From contig CAYQLK010000001.1 of assembly GCA_964418515.1 (NCBI GenBank), forward strand, positions 1-64,000: a stretch of 64,000 bases of DNA, in the 5' to 3' direction. Below the pieces are notes generated by a model that searched no databases, was not told the origin of the DNA, and was given only the letters and a program-made list of their open reading frames with translations. Made by a program: the position numbers and the translations under genes. Source of the stretch: CAYQLK01 sp964418515. Its GTDB lineage: Bacteria; Patescibacteriota; Microgenomatia; CAYQLK01. Positions 8,959 through 17,162 of this stretch are shown in pieces. Within the stretch, counting starts at the first letter, position 1. The number at the start of each line of letters is the position of its first letter.

Positions 8959-9477
8959 ATGGACGATAAATTAAACCAAACACAGCCTAACCCTCAGCCA
9001 AATCAGCCGATTGTAATGCCTGAAGTATCACAAGTAATGCCGCAGAATATGCATACCAACGCTACTTCTGTGCCAGTTGGAAGCATTCCTGATTCGCCGC
9101 AACCAACATTAAATACAAATTCCAAAAATATACTTTTGATTGAAGACGATCCGGTCATTCTGCGTATGTATAGTACTAAACTTAATAATTCTGGTTACAT
9201 GGTCAAAGAAGCATTAAATGGTGAAGAAGCGCTCGCTGCCTTAAAAAGTTTTCATCCAGATATAATTCTGCTCGATTTGATGTTGCCTAGATTAGATGGT
9301 TTTGGGTTTTTAGAACAAGCAAAACCAATTATTGGAAATACTCCAGTTCTTATTTTGACTAATTTAAGCCAAGAAACAGATAAAGCTCGAGCCAAATCTT
9401 TAGGCGCTGTTGATTTTTTAATTAAAGCAGATATTACCCCTCAGGACGTGGTAAGCGCGATTCAAAAACATCTCTAA
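8959..9477 (+). CDS. Single-domain response regulator (REC) with N-terminal Pro/Gln/Asn-rich tail
   Basis: A 172-residue protein. Residues 1-53 are a low-complexity tail rich in Pro, Gln and Asn. Residues about 56-172 are a complete receiver domain with acidic pocket E62-D63-D64, phospho-acceptor D106 in LLDLMLPRLDG, switch residue T134 and lysine K156. No DNA-binding or enzymatic output domain is present, so it should act through protein contacts as CheY and PilG-type regulators do. It lies between the sensor kinase and the PilB-type ATPase gene, with only 5 bases to the latter, which suggests it acts on the pilus machine. The tail could tether or multimerise the protein; that is a guess. 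Confidence 0.88.
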   Translation: MDDKLNQTQPNPQPNQPIVMPEVSQVMPQNMHTNATSVPVGSIPDSPQPTLNTNSKNILLIEDDPVILRMYSTKLNNSGYMVKEALNGEEALAALKSFHPDIILLDLMLPRLDGFGFLEQAKPIIGNTPVLILTNLSQETDKARAKSLGAVDFLIKADITPQDVVSAIQKHL

Positions 9478-9482
9478 CAAAA

Positions 9483-11207
9483 ATGCTTCTGCCCAACGAA
9501 GATCTAAAAAAATCATTACTAGAATCAGGTTATGTGGACGAGGCTCAATATGAGGATGCGTTAAACGCCTCAAGAATGTTTAAGCAGCCAATTATTGAAA
9601 TAATACTTTCTAGGGGTTTAATACAAGAGGAAACATTGGGTGAGATTTTATCAAAAACTTCTGGTTTCCCATTTACTGCTTTAAGATCAAAAATTGATTC
9701 AAAAATCCTCAACTTGATTCCACCAGGGTTTGCCAACAAAAACAGGTGTCTAATTTTTGAAGCTAGTGCCAACGAAGTCTCAGTTGCCACATCAGATCCA
9801 AATAATCAAACAGCGTTTAATCAAATTAGTCAAAAAACACACAAGGCAGTCAAACTATACTTCACCTTACCTTCGATTTTGAATAAGGCCATGGGTCAGT
9901 ACAGGCAAGACGTAGTTGAAGGTTTTAAGTCAGAGATTACCAAAACTGCCTCACTCGCCGCCGGTGCAACTGGAATAAATGTTGGCGAAAATATTAATGT
10001 CGTTAAAACTTTTGACAAGATTCTTCAGTTTGCTGCAGCTAAAAACGCATCAGATATTCATATAGTCGGTTATCAGACTAGAGTAATAATAAGATTTAGA
10101 ATTAATGGCAGACTTAAAGATATCCTTGAGTTGCCAAAAAATATCCAATCTGGGCTAATCGCTCGTATAAAAATTTTATCGTCATTAAAAATCGACGAAC
10201 ATAGAGTTCCGCAAGACGGGCGTTTTAGATTTGATTATCTGACCGAACAATATTCTGTGCGTGTATCAATATTGCCCTTGTCTACAGGTGAAGATGCGGT
10301 ATTAAGGTTACTGTCTGATTCGTCAGCACCCAAAAGCCTAGAAGAGATTGGGCTACGCGGAAAAAATCTTGAATTAATGCGCCTTGAACTTGATAAACCT
10401 CAAGGAATGATACTTTCAACAGGCCCAACGGGTTCTGGAAAGACAACAACTCTTTATAATTTGCTAAAAATCCTTAACAAGGAAGACGTTAACATTATTA
10501 CTATCGAGGATCCTGTCGAATATACAATCGATCGAGTCAACCAGATTCAGGTAAATACTGTAACTGGTCTCACTTTTGCCTCAGGTTTGAGGTCCATTCT
10601 TAGGCATGATCCAGATATAATTTTGGTTGGAGAAATTCGAGACTCCGAAACAGCTGATATTGCCATCCACTCCGCCTTAACTGGCCATCTAGTTTTATCA
10701 ACGCTTCACACTAACGACGCTCCAACTGCCATTCCGAGATTCGAAGATCTAGGTGTTGAACCTTTTCTCTTAGCATCCACTCTATCTGTGGTTATGGCAC
10801 AAAGATTAGTTAGACGTTTGGATCCAAATAAAATAGAAAGCTATCAAGTTCCAGAAGCGATTATTGAAAGATTTTCACAATATCTAGGTAAAGAAACAGC
10901 AACTGGATTGTTAACAAAAACCAGTTTTTATAGACCAAAATTAGATTTGGATCCTGATGAAGTATTTATAGGAAGGATTGCTGTTTTTGAAATCTTAAAA
11001 ATTACACCAAAAATTCGCGAACTAATTCAAAACAAAGCCTCCCTCGAGCAGCTTACCTCACAGGCAAGACTTGAAGGTTTTACAACAATGCTTGAAGATG
11101 GTATCGATAAAGCAGCCGCTGGACTGACAACACTTGAAGAGGTCTTAGATGCGGTATCAGAAAGTGTAGATTATGAAGATTCAGTAAAAACTCAGCCAAC
11201 AAAATGA
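9483..11207 (+). CDS. pilB: Type IV pilus assembly ATPase, PilB/GspE family
   Basis: A 574-residue secretion ATPase that powers pilin polymerisation from the cytoplasm. The N-terminal part (about 1-150) resembles the MshEN/T2SSE_N domain. The motor domain has Walker A GPTGSGKT with K320, an Asp box (IITIEDPVEYTIDRVNQIQV), Walker B DPDIILVGEIRD with E384, and the His box TGHLVLSTLHTNDA. The four-cysteine zinc motif usual near the C-terminus of PilB/GspE is missing: the matching stretch reads RLVRRLDPNKIE and has no Cys. Overlaps pilC by 4 bases. PilB is preferred over PilT because of length, the N-terminal domain and the adjacent pilC and pilins. Confidence 0.92.
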   Translation: MLLPNEDLKKSLLESGYVDEAQYEDALNASRMFKQPIIEIILSRGLIQEETLGEILSKTSGFPFTALRSKIDSKILNLIPPGFANKNRCLIFEASANEVSVATSDPNNQTAFNQISQKTHKAVKLYFTLPSILNKAMGQYRQDVVEGFKSEITKTASLAAGATGINVGENINVVKTFDKILQFAAAKNASDIHIVGYQTRVIIRFRINGRLKDILELPKNIQSGLIARIKILSSLKIDEHRVPQDGRFRFDYLTEQYSVRVSILPLSTGEDAVLRLLSDSSAPKSLEEIGLRGKNLELMRLELDKPQGMILSTGPTGSGKTTTLYNLLKILNKEDVNIITIEDPVEYTIDRVNQIQVNTVTGLTFASGLRSILRHDPDIILVGEIRDSETADIAIHSALTGHLVLSTLHTNDAPTAIPRFEDLGVEPFLLASTLSVVMAQRLVRRLDPNKIESYQVPEAIIERFSQYLGKETATGLLTKTSFYRPKLDLDPDEVFIGRIAVFEILKITPKIRELIQNKASLEQLTSQARLEGFTTMLEDGIDKAAAGLTTLEEVLDAVSESVDYEDSVKTQPTK

Positions 11208-12283
11208 ACATAACTCTGCCCATATTTAATCCAAATCCAATTCCAACCAAAACCAAGATTGAGTTTTTTCAAAACCTTGCCACAATGATAGACGCGGGTA
11301 TTCCAATTGATCAGGCAATCGCGTCAATTGTAGAAGATTCTGATAAGTCGTCAAAAAATAATATATTTAATTCACTAGTAAAAACACTTGAATCAGGTAA
11401 ATCATTAAATGAAGGCATGGCAACCTTTCCTTTATTTTTTTCTCGTTCAGAAATTTCTGTGGTAAAAGCAGGCGAAGTCGGAGGCACATTAACAGAATCT
11501 TTAAAAATTTTAGTGAGAACGCTAAAAGAACAGGAATTTATTAAAAAGTCTATTAAATCTGCATTGACCTATCCTGGGATGGTAATGGGAGTTATGGCTG
11601 TTGTGTCAACGGTTCTAATCCTTTTTGTGATTCCAAGACTTGGAGAAACATTTTTAAGATTAAATGTAAAAATTCCATTACCGACACGTATATTAATCGA
11701 GTTGTCACTTTTCTTACAAAAAAATCAGGCTTTATCGATAATTGGAATAATTTTAATTGCGATATTAATCATCCTTTTTATCCGCAGCAGTATTGGTAAA
11801 AAAACTTTTATTTTTATTTTGTCGCATATCCCTGTCACCAGAAAAATCATGTTAGAAATTGATTTGGCTAGGGTGTCTACAATTTTTTCCTCACTTCTTA
11901 CCTCGGGAATTCCAATACTCGAAGTGCTTGATTTAACTAGAGACACTTTGATTCTTCCTAATGTCAAAAAAACGATCGAACAAATTTCAAGAGATCTTGC
12001 AGCAGGCTCCACACTCGAAGCGGCCTTTGAAAAACACCGAAAAATCTACCCATCCACTTTTCGAAGAATATTAGCCACAGGAGAAAAATCTGGAACTCTA
12101 GAATCTTCAATGTCTCAAGTTTTTGAATATTATTCCACTTCAGTTTCCGACAAATTAAAAAATATTTCAGTAATAATTGAACCAGTCATTTTGGTGATTA
12201 TTGCATTGGGTGTTGGCGGATTAATTATTTCATTCATTGGTCCAGTTTATGAGCTGATCGGATCTTTGAACAAGGCGATTTAA
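11204..12283 (+). CDS. pilC: Type IV pilus inner-membrane platform protein PilC
   Basis: A 359-residue GspF/PilC family protein that forms the membrane platform under the growing pilus. It has two T2SSF repeats: about 22-140 (ending in a membrane segment near MVMGVMAVVSTVLILFVIP) and about 220-345 with a final membrane segment (VILVIIALGVGGLIISFIGP). A central hydrophobic segment lies near residues 175-195. Hallmarks such as FFQNLATMIDAGIPI and SSLLTSGIPILEVLDL are present. Slightly shorter than the usual 400 residues. Begins with an ATGA overlap on pilB. Confidence 0.92.
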   Translation: MNITLPIFNPNPIPTKTKIEFFQNLATMIDAGIPIDQAIASIVEDSDKSSKNNIFNSLVKTLESGKSLNEGMATFPLFFSRSEISVVKAGEVGGTLTESLKILVRTLKEQEFIKKSIKSALTYPGMVMGVMAVVSTVLILFVIPRLGETFLRLNVKIPLPTRILIELSLFLQKNQALSIIGIILIAILIILFIRSSIGKKTFIFILSHIPVTRKIMLEIDLARVSTIFSSLLTSGIPILEVLDLTRDTLILPNVKKTIEQISRDLAAGSTLEAAFEKHRKIYPSTFRRILATGEKSGTLESSMSQVFEYYSTSVSDKLKNISVIIEPVILVIIALGVGGLIISFIGPVYELIGSLNKAI

Positions 12284-12290
12284 TATTTAT

Positions 12291-12764
12291 ATGTTTTTTA
12301 AAAAAGGATTTACATTAATTGAGTTAATATTAGTTGTAACAATTTTGGGATTAGTGGTTGTTTTTAGTTCGGTTGTTTTTACAAACCAACAGAATCAAAC
12401 AAGCCTTGAAAGCACAATTCTCGAAGTTAATTCCGCAATTAGGGAATCACAGAATAAATCGGTCTCACAATCTCAAGATGCATCTGGGGATGATAATTAT
12501 GGAATTTACTTTACCTCAACATCCTACACAGTTTTTAAAGGTATTAACTATTCGTCAAATAATTCCACGAACTTTGTAGTGAATTTCTCATCTGGTATTA
12601 CCTTATCTCAGATTAATCTTCCAAATTCTCAATTAATTTTTGACCGTCTCACGGGCAAGTTGACTGCATACTCAGATGTACAAAACACATTAGTTTTTTC
12701 TTCATTCGACAATGTCACCAAAACAGTCACAATCAATCCATATGGAGCAATCACAATTCAATAA
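12291..12764 (+). CDS. Type IV prepilin-like protein (GspH/PilE-type minor pilin)
   Basis: 157 residues with a class III prepilin leader: MFFKKG followed by FTLIELILVVTILG, in which cleavage after Gly and N-methylation of Phe are expected, and Glu lies at mature position 5. One N-terminal hydrophobic helix, then a short beta-rich domain with many Ser, Thr and Asn. It follows pilC by 7 bases and overlaps the next prepilin gene by 23 bases. Probably a minor pilin that primes assembly. A prepilin peptidase is needed but no gene for it is seen here. Confidence 0.85.
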   Translation: MFFKKGFTLIELILVVTILGLVVVFSSVVFTNQQNQTSLESTILEVNSAIRESQNKSVSQSQDASGDDNYGIYFTSTSYTVFKGINYSSNNSTNFVVNFSSGITLSQINLPNSQLIFDRLTGKLTAYSDVQNTLVFSSFDNVTKTVTINPYGAITIQ

Positions 12765-14595
12765 AGGTATAGCATTAATAGAGTTATTAATTGCAATTGC
12801 CATATCTTCGGTAATTATCGGCTTGGCTATTCAAGTAATGGTCTTGGTCAGGTCTTCTTTTTTAGCTTCAAATATTAGATATGTCTCAAGGGATCTGTTG
12901 GATAGTTCGGTTGATATAATTCGCTCAATTAAAGAATCAAGTTGGGAGACTTTATCTCTTGAGGGTGTATATCATCCTGTAATGTCCGGCGACCAGTGGA
13001 CTTTAGCATCTGGCGACGAGACTATCACGGGAACTCAATTTACGAGATCTATTCAAATAGATAGTGTTTGTCGTGATTCAAATTTACTTATTGTTGATTG
13101 TCCAAGTGGAACCATTGATCCTGATTCAAAACAAGTAATAGTTGATGTTTCTTGGACAAGTCCTGTAAGCGGATCTCTATCTACCACTCAACTAATAACA
13201 AGGTATGCTGGAAATGGATTTTGGAATCAAACCACTGATATTGATTTTAATAACGGAGATAGAAATAATACTTCTATAATTAAATCAGATGATGGAGAAA
13301 TTGTTTTAGAATCAAACACTGGTCCAGGTTGGGATGCTGCCGGAAGAGTTGGAAACATTAATATAACCAATTCACAGACAGTTAATAGTTTTGCGGTTGA
13401 TGATGGCAGGTTGTTTATAGTTAAAGATAACGACCCAGGAGGGCAAGAATTTTTGATTTATAGTCTTGCTAATCCCGCCAGTCCATCATTAATTTCTGCT
13501 ACCGAATTAGGTTCTAATGGAAAGAAAATATTTGTCAGTGGCGGTTACGCATTCGTTGCAACATCTGATGATAATCAGGAGGTTAAAATTTATAACATCA
13601 CCGACCCTACCGCCCCATTGCCAACTAGTATTATTAATCTACCTGGCTCAGTAGATGCAACAAATCTAACCGTTTCTGGGAATAGGCTTTACGTAATTAG
13701 AGCTTTGGATGGTACAGAAAAAGAATTTAATACTGTAGGTATTGCTAATCCCGCCAGCCCCACTCTCATATCATCTCAAGACTTTAGCGACACGATAAGT
13801 GATATTTATTTAGATGGGAGATATATCTATCTATCAACTCACATAGATAATCAAGAAGTTGTAGTTATTGATTTATTAATTGAATATCCAACCGATAATA
13901 TTGCAGCCACATACGATATAAGTGGCAGTGAAAATGCTACTTCAATTTTTTACCAATATCCGAATATCTACCTATCTTCTGCTCAAAACAAAATATTCAT
14001 CCTCACTGCATCTACCCCAGCATCAATTAGTGAACTGACTCAGTTTAGTATTAATAACATAGGCGATATTTACATCGCAGATAATAAAGGATTTTTTGTA
14101 GACAACCTTTCTGGCCTAGGCCTGTATATTTATGATCTTTCTAATCCTGCTTCCCCAACTTCAATTGGTACGCACTCAATCGGATCAAATTCTCAAGCGG
14201 TGTTAACAGTCGGCTCATATGTTTATGCCTTAACCCAGTCAAACTCGAGAGAATTAATTGTGGTAAATGGTGGCGGTTCTGCTTATGTAACTTTTGGGGA
14301 ATTATATTCACAAACTTTTAACACAAATAATGGGTTCACTTCTGTTCAGTCTGTTAATTGGGACGCAGATGTTCCTAGTGGAACAGAACTCAAATTTCAA
14401 GTTGCAGTAAATTCTTTGGGCTATGGGTTTGAATTTCTTGGGCCAGATGGTACTTCTACGACCTACTACACATCAAACGGATCTTACCCTTTAACTGGTT
14501 CTGATGGGCAGTATATTAGAGCAAAGATATTATTTTCTGGTGATGGTACTGTAACACCAACTGTGAATGACTTTAGAATTACATATATTCAATGA
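12742..14595 (+). CDS. Large minor pilin with beta-propeller (LVIVD-type repeats)
   Basis: 617 residues from the ATG at 12742; an in-frame start at 12712 would put 10 extra residues before the leader. The N-terminus has a prepilin-type signal (KGIALIELLIAIAISS) and a PilV-like pilin region to about residue 150. Residues about 200-500 carry repeated blades with the motif Y-x-(I/L)-(A/S/T)-(N/D)-P-(A/T)-x-P (for example LANPASPSLI, ITDPTAPLPT, IANPASPTLI, LSNPASPTSI), typical of LVIVD beta-propellers. A last domain of about 100 residues (WDADVPSGTELKFQVA... GPDGTSTTYYT) looks like a beta-sandwich found on other secreted proteins. The same 14-base DNA string occurs at 13468 and 13744. Probably a tip adhesin on the pilus. 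Confidence 0.82.
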   Translation: MEQSQFNKGIALIELLIAIAISSVIIGLAIQVMVLVRSSFLASNIRYVSRDLLDSSVDIIRSIKESSWETLSLEGVYHPVMSGDQWTLASGDETITGTQFTRSIQIDSVCRDSNLLIVDCPSGTIDPDSKQVIVDVSWTSPVSGSLSTTQLITRYAGNGFWNQTTDIDFNNGDRNNTSIIKSDDGEIVLESNTGPGWDAAGRVGNINITNSQTVNSFAVDDGRLFIVKDNDPGGQEFLIYSLANPASPSLISATELGSNGKKIFVSGGYAFVATSDDNQEVKIYNITDPTAPLPTSIINLPGSVDATNLTVSGNRLYVIRALDGTEKEFNTVGIANPASPTLISSQDFSDTISDIYLDGRYIYLSTHIDNQEVVVIDLLIEYPTDNIAATYDISGSENATSIFYQYPNIYLSSAQNKIFILTASTPASISELTQFSINNIGDIYIADNKGFFVDNLSGLGLYIYDLSNPASPTSIGTHSIGSNSQAVLTVGSYVYALTQSNSRELIVVNGGGSAYVTFGELYSQTFNTNNGFTSVQSVNWDADVPSGTELKFQVAVNSLGYGFEFLGPDGTSTTYYTSNGSYPLTGSDGQYIRAKILFSGDGTVTPTVNDFRITYIQ

Positions 14596-15098
14596 ATAAT
14601 ATTCTCTTAAAAAAATCAAAACCAAAAGGCACTACTTTTGTCGAAGTATTGCTGTATATTGCATTACTATCGATCGTTATTATTTTTATCACTGATATTA
14701 TTCTACAAACTCTTTCATTTATGATTGAATCGAGAAATATTTCTTATTTAGATTCTGATGCAAGATTTATTAGTACGAAATTACGTAATGATATTCGCAG
14801 AGCTGACAGTATTTCGATTCCAGCTACGATTGGAGAAACAACGGAAGAATTACATTTTGTTTTTGATACAGAGAATTATTCCTATACCCTAGCTGATGGT
14901 GTGCTTCAAATCACAGACCCTAATGGAACATATAGAATTAATTCAAATCAAACGTATGTTGATAGTTTTAGTGTAAAAAATACTAGTTACGAGTCGGGAT
15001 CAGCAACAATAAATTTTGATATTGTTCTCCAGTCTCGAACCGTTTCCAGCAGTGTTGACCAAATAAATATTAGTTTCACTGCAAATAAAAGAGAATGA
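14592..15098 (+). CDS. Minor pseudopilin, PilW/GspJ-like
   Basis: 168 residues with the N-terminal prepilin pattern KPKGTTFVEVLLYIALLSIVIIF: the Gly cleavage site and Glu at mature position 5 are present. The rest is a small beta-rich domain; RFISTKLRNDIRRADSI resembles the PilW/GspJ core. ATGA overlap with the propeller pilin upstream and a 4-base overlap with the next gene place it in the minor pilin set that forms the tip-priming complex. Confidence 0.8.
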   Translation: MNNILLKKSKPKGTTFVEVLLYIALLSIVIIFITDIILQTLSFMIESRNISYLDSDARFISTKLRNDIRRADSISIPATIGETTEELHFVFDTENYSYTLADGVLQITDPNGTYRINSNQTYVDSFSVKNTSYESGSATINFDIVLQSRTVSSSVDQINISFTANKRE

Positions 15099-15472
15099 AA
15101 CAGAAAAAAAACAATGGATCAGCATTACTTGCAGTCATAGTAATTTCCGCAGTAGCAACAGTTATTTTTACTTCGGCTTCTACATCATTGCTGGGCCAAT
15201 TGATTCAATCAAATACCTCATCAAATACAACAAAAGCATATTTGCTTGCCGAATCAGGGATTGAAGATGCTATTCTTAATTTACTTAGAAACCAGACATA
15301 TACAGGTAGTACTTTAACTGTAAACGGTAGCGATATTACAATTAATGTAACTGGTACTAATCCAAAAACTATTACCTCAACTGTTGAATTTAATAATACA
15401 AAAAGAACAATTGAGGTAATAGTTTTATCAACCGAAAATAATTTACAAATTAATTCTTGGAGAGAAATATAA
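15095..15472 (+). CDS. Minor pilin, PilX/GspK-like
   Basis: 125 residues. A positively charged start (KQKKNNGSALLAVIVISAVATVIF) gives one hydrophobic helix after a Gly, as in PilX/GspK proteins; Glu-5 is absent (Leu-Leu-Ala), which is characteristic of GspK-like tip pseudopilins. The AYLLAESGIEDAI stretch after the helix is the typical PilX/PilV-associated signature. Its stop overlaps the next start by one base (TAATG). Confidence 0.8.
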   Translation: MKQKKNNGSALLAVIVISAVATVIFTSASTSLLGQLIQSNTSSNTTKAYLLAESGIEDAILNLLRNQTYTGSTLTVNGSDITINVTGTNPKTITSTVEFNNTKRTIEVIVLSTENNLQINSWREI

Positions 15473-16557
15473 TGTCGATACTGCCCAATAATAATTTAAA
15501 AATTTTAGTTTCAAGAAATAGTTTAACTGTTTATGAAAAAGTTGGCATCGATGGTAAAAATATCAGTTTCTCTCAAGATCTAAATACACTAGTAGCTACT
15601 GTTAAAAATACTATACCACTTGATCCAAAATCCAAAAAAAACCAAGAAGTTGAAGTTATTTTTGCTTCCGACATGTCATTTATTAATTCAACAAAAAAAA
15701 CACCAACCGAACTCCTTTCACTGGCTGATCAAATCCTACCTTACTCATCCGATGAGGCGGATTTTTTTATCATAAAAGACGAAGAAATCAGTACAGTTTT
15801 TGCTTCCCCAAATCCGATTAAGAATTTACTTTTTAAATGCTTTGCTGACAAGCTGAATATTGTTAAAAGTTATCCATTGGTTTTACTTTTTTCCCCAAAC
15901 TTATTAACAAACATCCCAAACAAATCAAAAACAATATTGACTTGCCTAAGCAGTAAAAATGGCGTAATCGTAATACTAAACCACAAGGAGCGCGTCATAG
16001 ATTATCAAATATATAAACAAGCAGGTAGTGAAAAAATTCTTCCTGAGTTAATCAAGTTTTACAAAACCGATCAAGATTTTAGTCTTGAAATTGACACTGT
16101 AATTACCGACTCAGATATGGTTCCAAAAATTGAAAAAATCAATTTGTTAAGGGTTCAGCCGATTTCGGTTAGTTTTGATGAATTAATTATTTCAAACTTT
16201 TCTAAAACTAAACAGCCGGAAATAATTTCCGCAGATCAAATTAAAAAATTAGAAGCAAATTCTCCATCCGAAAAAGATACAAATAAGTTAAGCAATATTG
16301 AAAATACCCAATCAAAAAAAACTTCGCCAAAAATAATTGCAGCTGTTTTGATATTAGCTCTTCTTTTGGTAGTTTTGGGTATAGTTGTGTATATGCAATT
16401 CCAATCGACAAAATCAAAAAATATCCGAAAAAATGGCACGGTTGCTCCCGCAGCTAAGACTCAACCAACCATAATTCCATCCCAAAAATTTTCTCAACCA
16501 AAAAGTTCACCTCAAATTTTAGTAGTACCTTCATCGGAAAGTGCTCAACAACAATAA
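15472..16557 (+). CDS. Bitopic PilM-like pilus assembly protein (putative)
   Basis: 361 residues from the ATG at 15472. A TTG 15 bases upstream is in frame, but the TAATG overlap with the previous gene favours this ATG. Residues 1-about 240 are a soluble alpha/beta domain whose pattern (KTILTCLSSKNGVIVILNHKERVIDYQIYKQ) recalls the second half of actin-like PilM proteins, though no ATP-binding motif is convincing. A charged linker, one membrane segment (about 287-307, IIAAVLILALLLVVLGIVVYM) and a short Pro/Ser/Gln-rich outer tail follow. Its position between the minor pilins and the major pilin suggests it replaces PilM/PilN of other systems. Weak homology; the role is inferred. Confidence 0.55.
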   Translation: MSILPNNNLKILVSRNSLTVYEKVGIDGKNISFSQDLNTLVATVKNTIPLDPKSKKNQEVEVIFASDMSFINSTKKTPTELLSLADQILPYSSDEADFFIIKDEEISTVFASPNPIKNLLFKCFADKLNIVKSYPLVLLFSPNLLTNIPNKSKTILTCLSSKNGVIVILNHKERVIDYQIYKQAGSEKILPELIKFYKTDQDFSLEIDTVITDSDMVPKIEKINLLRVQPISVSFDELIISNFSKTKQPEIISADQIKKLEANSPSEKDTNKLSNIENTQSKKTSPKIIAAVLILALLLVVLGIVVYMQFQSTKSKNIRKNGTVAPAAKTQPTIIPSQKFSQPKSSPQILVVPSSESAQQQ

Positions 16558-16564
16558 AATCTTC

Positions 16565-16593
16565 TTGACAAGCCAAATACTAATACCTAATAT
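16565..16593 (+). promoter_or_regulatory. Promoter for the major-type pilin
   Basis: Perfect TTGACA (16565-16570), 17-base spacer, TAATAT (16588-16593). The predicted start near 16600 lies 13 bases before the ATG at 16613 and inside the longer open frame, which argues for the downstream start. A separate strong promoter suits a highly expressed pilin. Confidence 0.72.
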
Positions 16594-16612
16594 TAAGTTA
16601 AATCAGTTAAAT

Positions 16613-17077
16613 ATGAATCTGCCCAAAAATATTAAGTCTCCCAGAGGATTTACCCTTATTGAACTTCTTGTCGTAATTGCAATCATTGGAGTACTTTTTG
16701 CAATTGTTCTTGTGGCGCTTAACCCGGCAAGACAGTTTGCTCAAGCTCGAAACACTCAAAGAAAATCTGATATTAATGCAATCTTAAACGCAGTCCAACA
16801 GTATTATATTAATAACTCTGCAGGCTTTCCTAGTGGAGTCGATTCTACAGAAAGAGAGATTGGGTCTTCAACTACATCAACGCCTGCCATGGCAAACATT
16901 TGTGATGATGTTACTCCAGAGTATATTGCTTCGGTCCCAATCGATCCTCAGGATGGTTCATTTACAGATTGTACTGCCTATCAAACTGGTTATACAGTCG
17001 TGGTAACCACCGACGATCGTATTACTGTTACCGCCCCCTCAGCTGAACTTGGCGAAACAATTACGGTCACTAGATAA
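16613..17077 (+). CDS. Type IV pilin (major-type)
   Basis: 154 residues. The ATG at 16613 is chosen over an in-frame upstream start (16541) because the promoter lies between them and the shorter form gives a normal leader (MNLPKNIKSPRG). The leader is followed by FTLIELLVVIAIIGVLFAIV: canonical Gly cleavage site, Phe+1, Glu+5. The ARNTQRKSDINAILNAVQQYY helix and a small C-terminal domain with two cysteines that could form a disulphide loop are typical of class IVa pilins and pseudopilins. Own promoter and simple domain make it the best candidate for the main fibre subunit in this locus. Confidence 0.87.
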   Translation: MNLPKNIKSPRGFTLIELLVVIAIIGVLFAIVLVALNPARQFAQARNTQRKSDINAILNAVQQYYINNSAGFPSGVDSTEREIGSSTTSTPAMANICDDVTPEYIASVPIDPQDGSFTDCTAYQTGYTVVVTTDDRITVTAPSAELGETITVTR

Positions 17078-17108
17078 TTTTTCAAAAAAATAAGACTATA
17101 GCAAAATA

Positions 17109-17138
17109 TTGAGTATCTATTTAATATAGATGTATTAG
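17109..17138 (+). promoter_or_regulatory. Possible promoter of the LytR_C protein gene
   Basis: TTGAGT (17109-17114), 18-base spacer, TATTAG (17133-17138), predicting a start about 18 bases before the ATG at 17163. Modest match. Confidence 0.35.
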
Positions 17139-17162
17139 CCATAAAACAAATGTCGTAGAGAT

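Noticed and set aside
12291..12764. Alternative 73-codon frame at 12358-12579 inside the GspH-like pilin
   Set aside because: Out of frame with the clear prepilin and no recognisable features.
17078..17108. Possible terminator after the major-type pilin
   Set aside because: A-rich and T-rich runs are present but no GC-containing stem.
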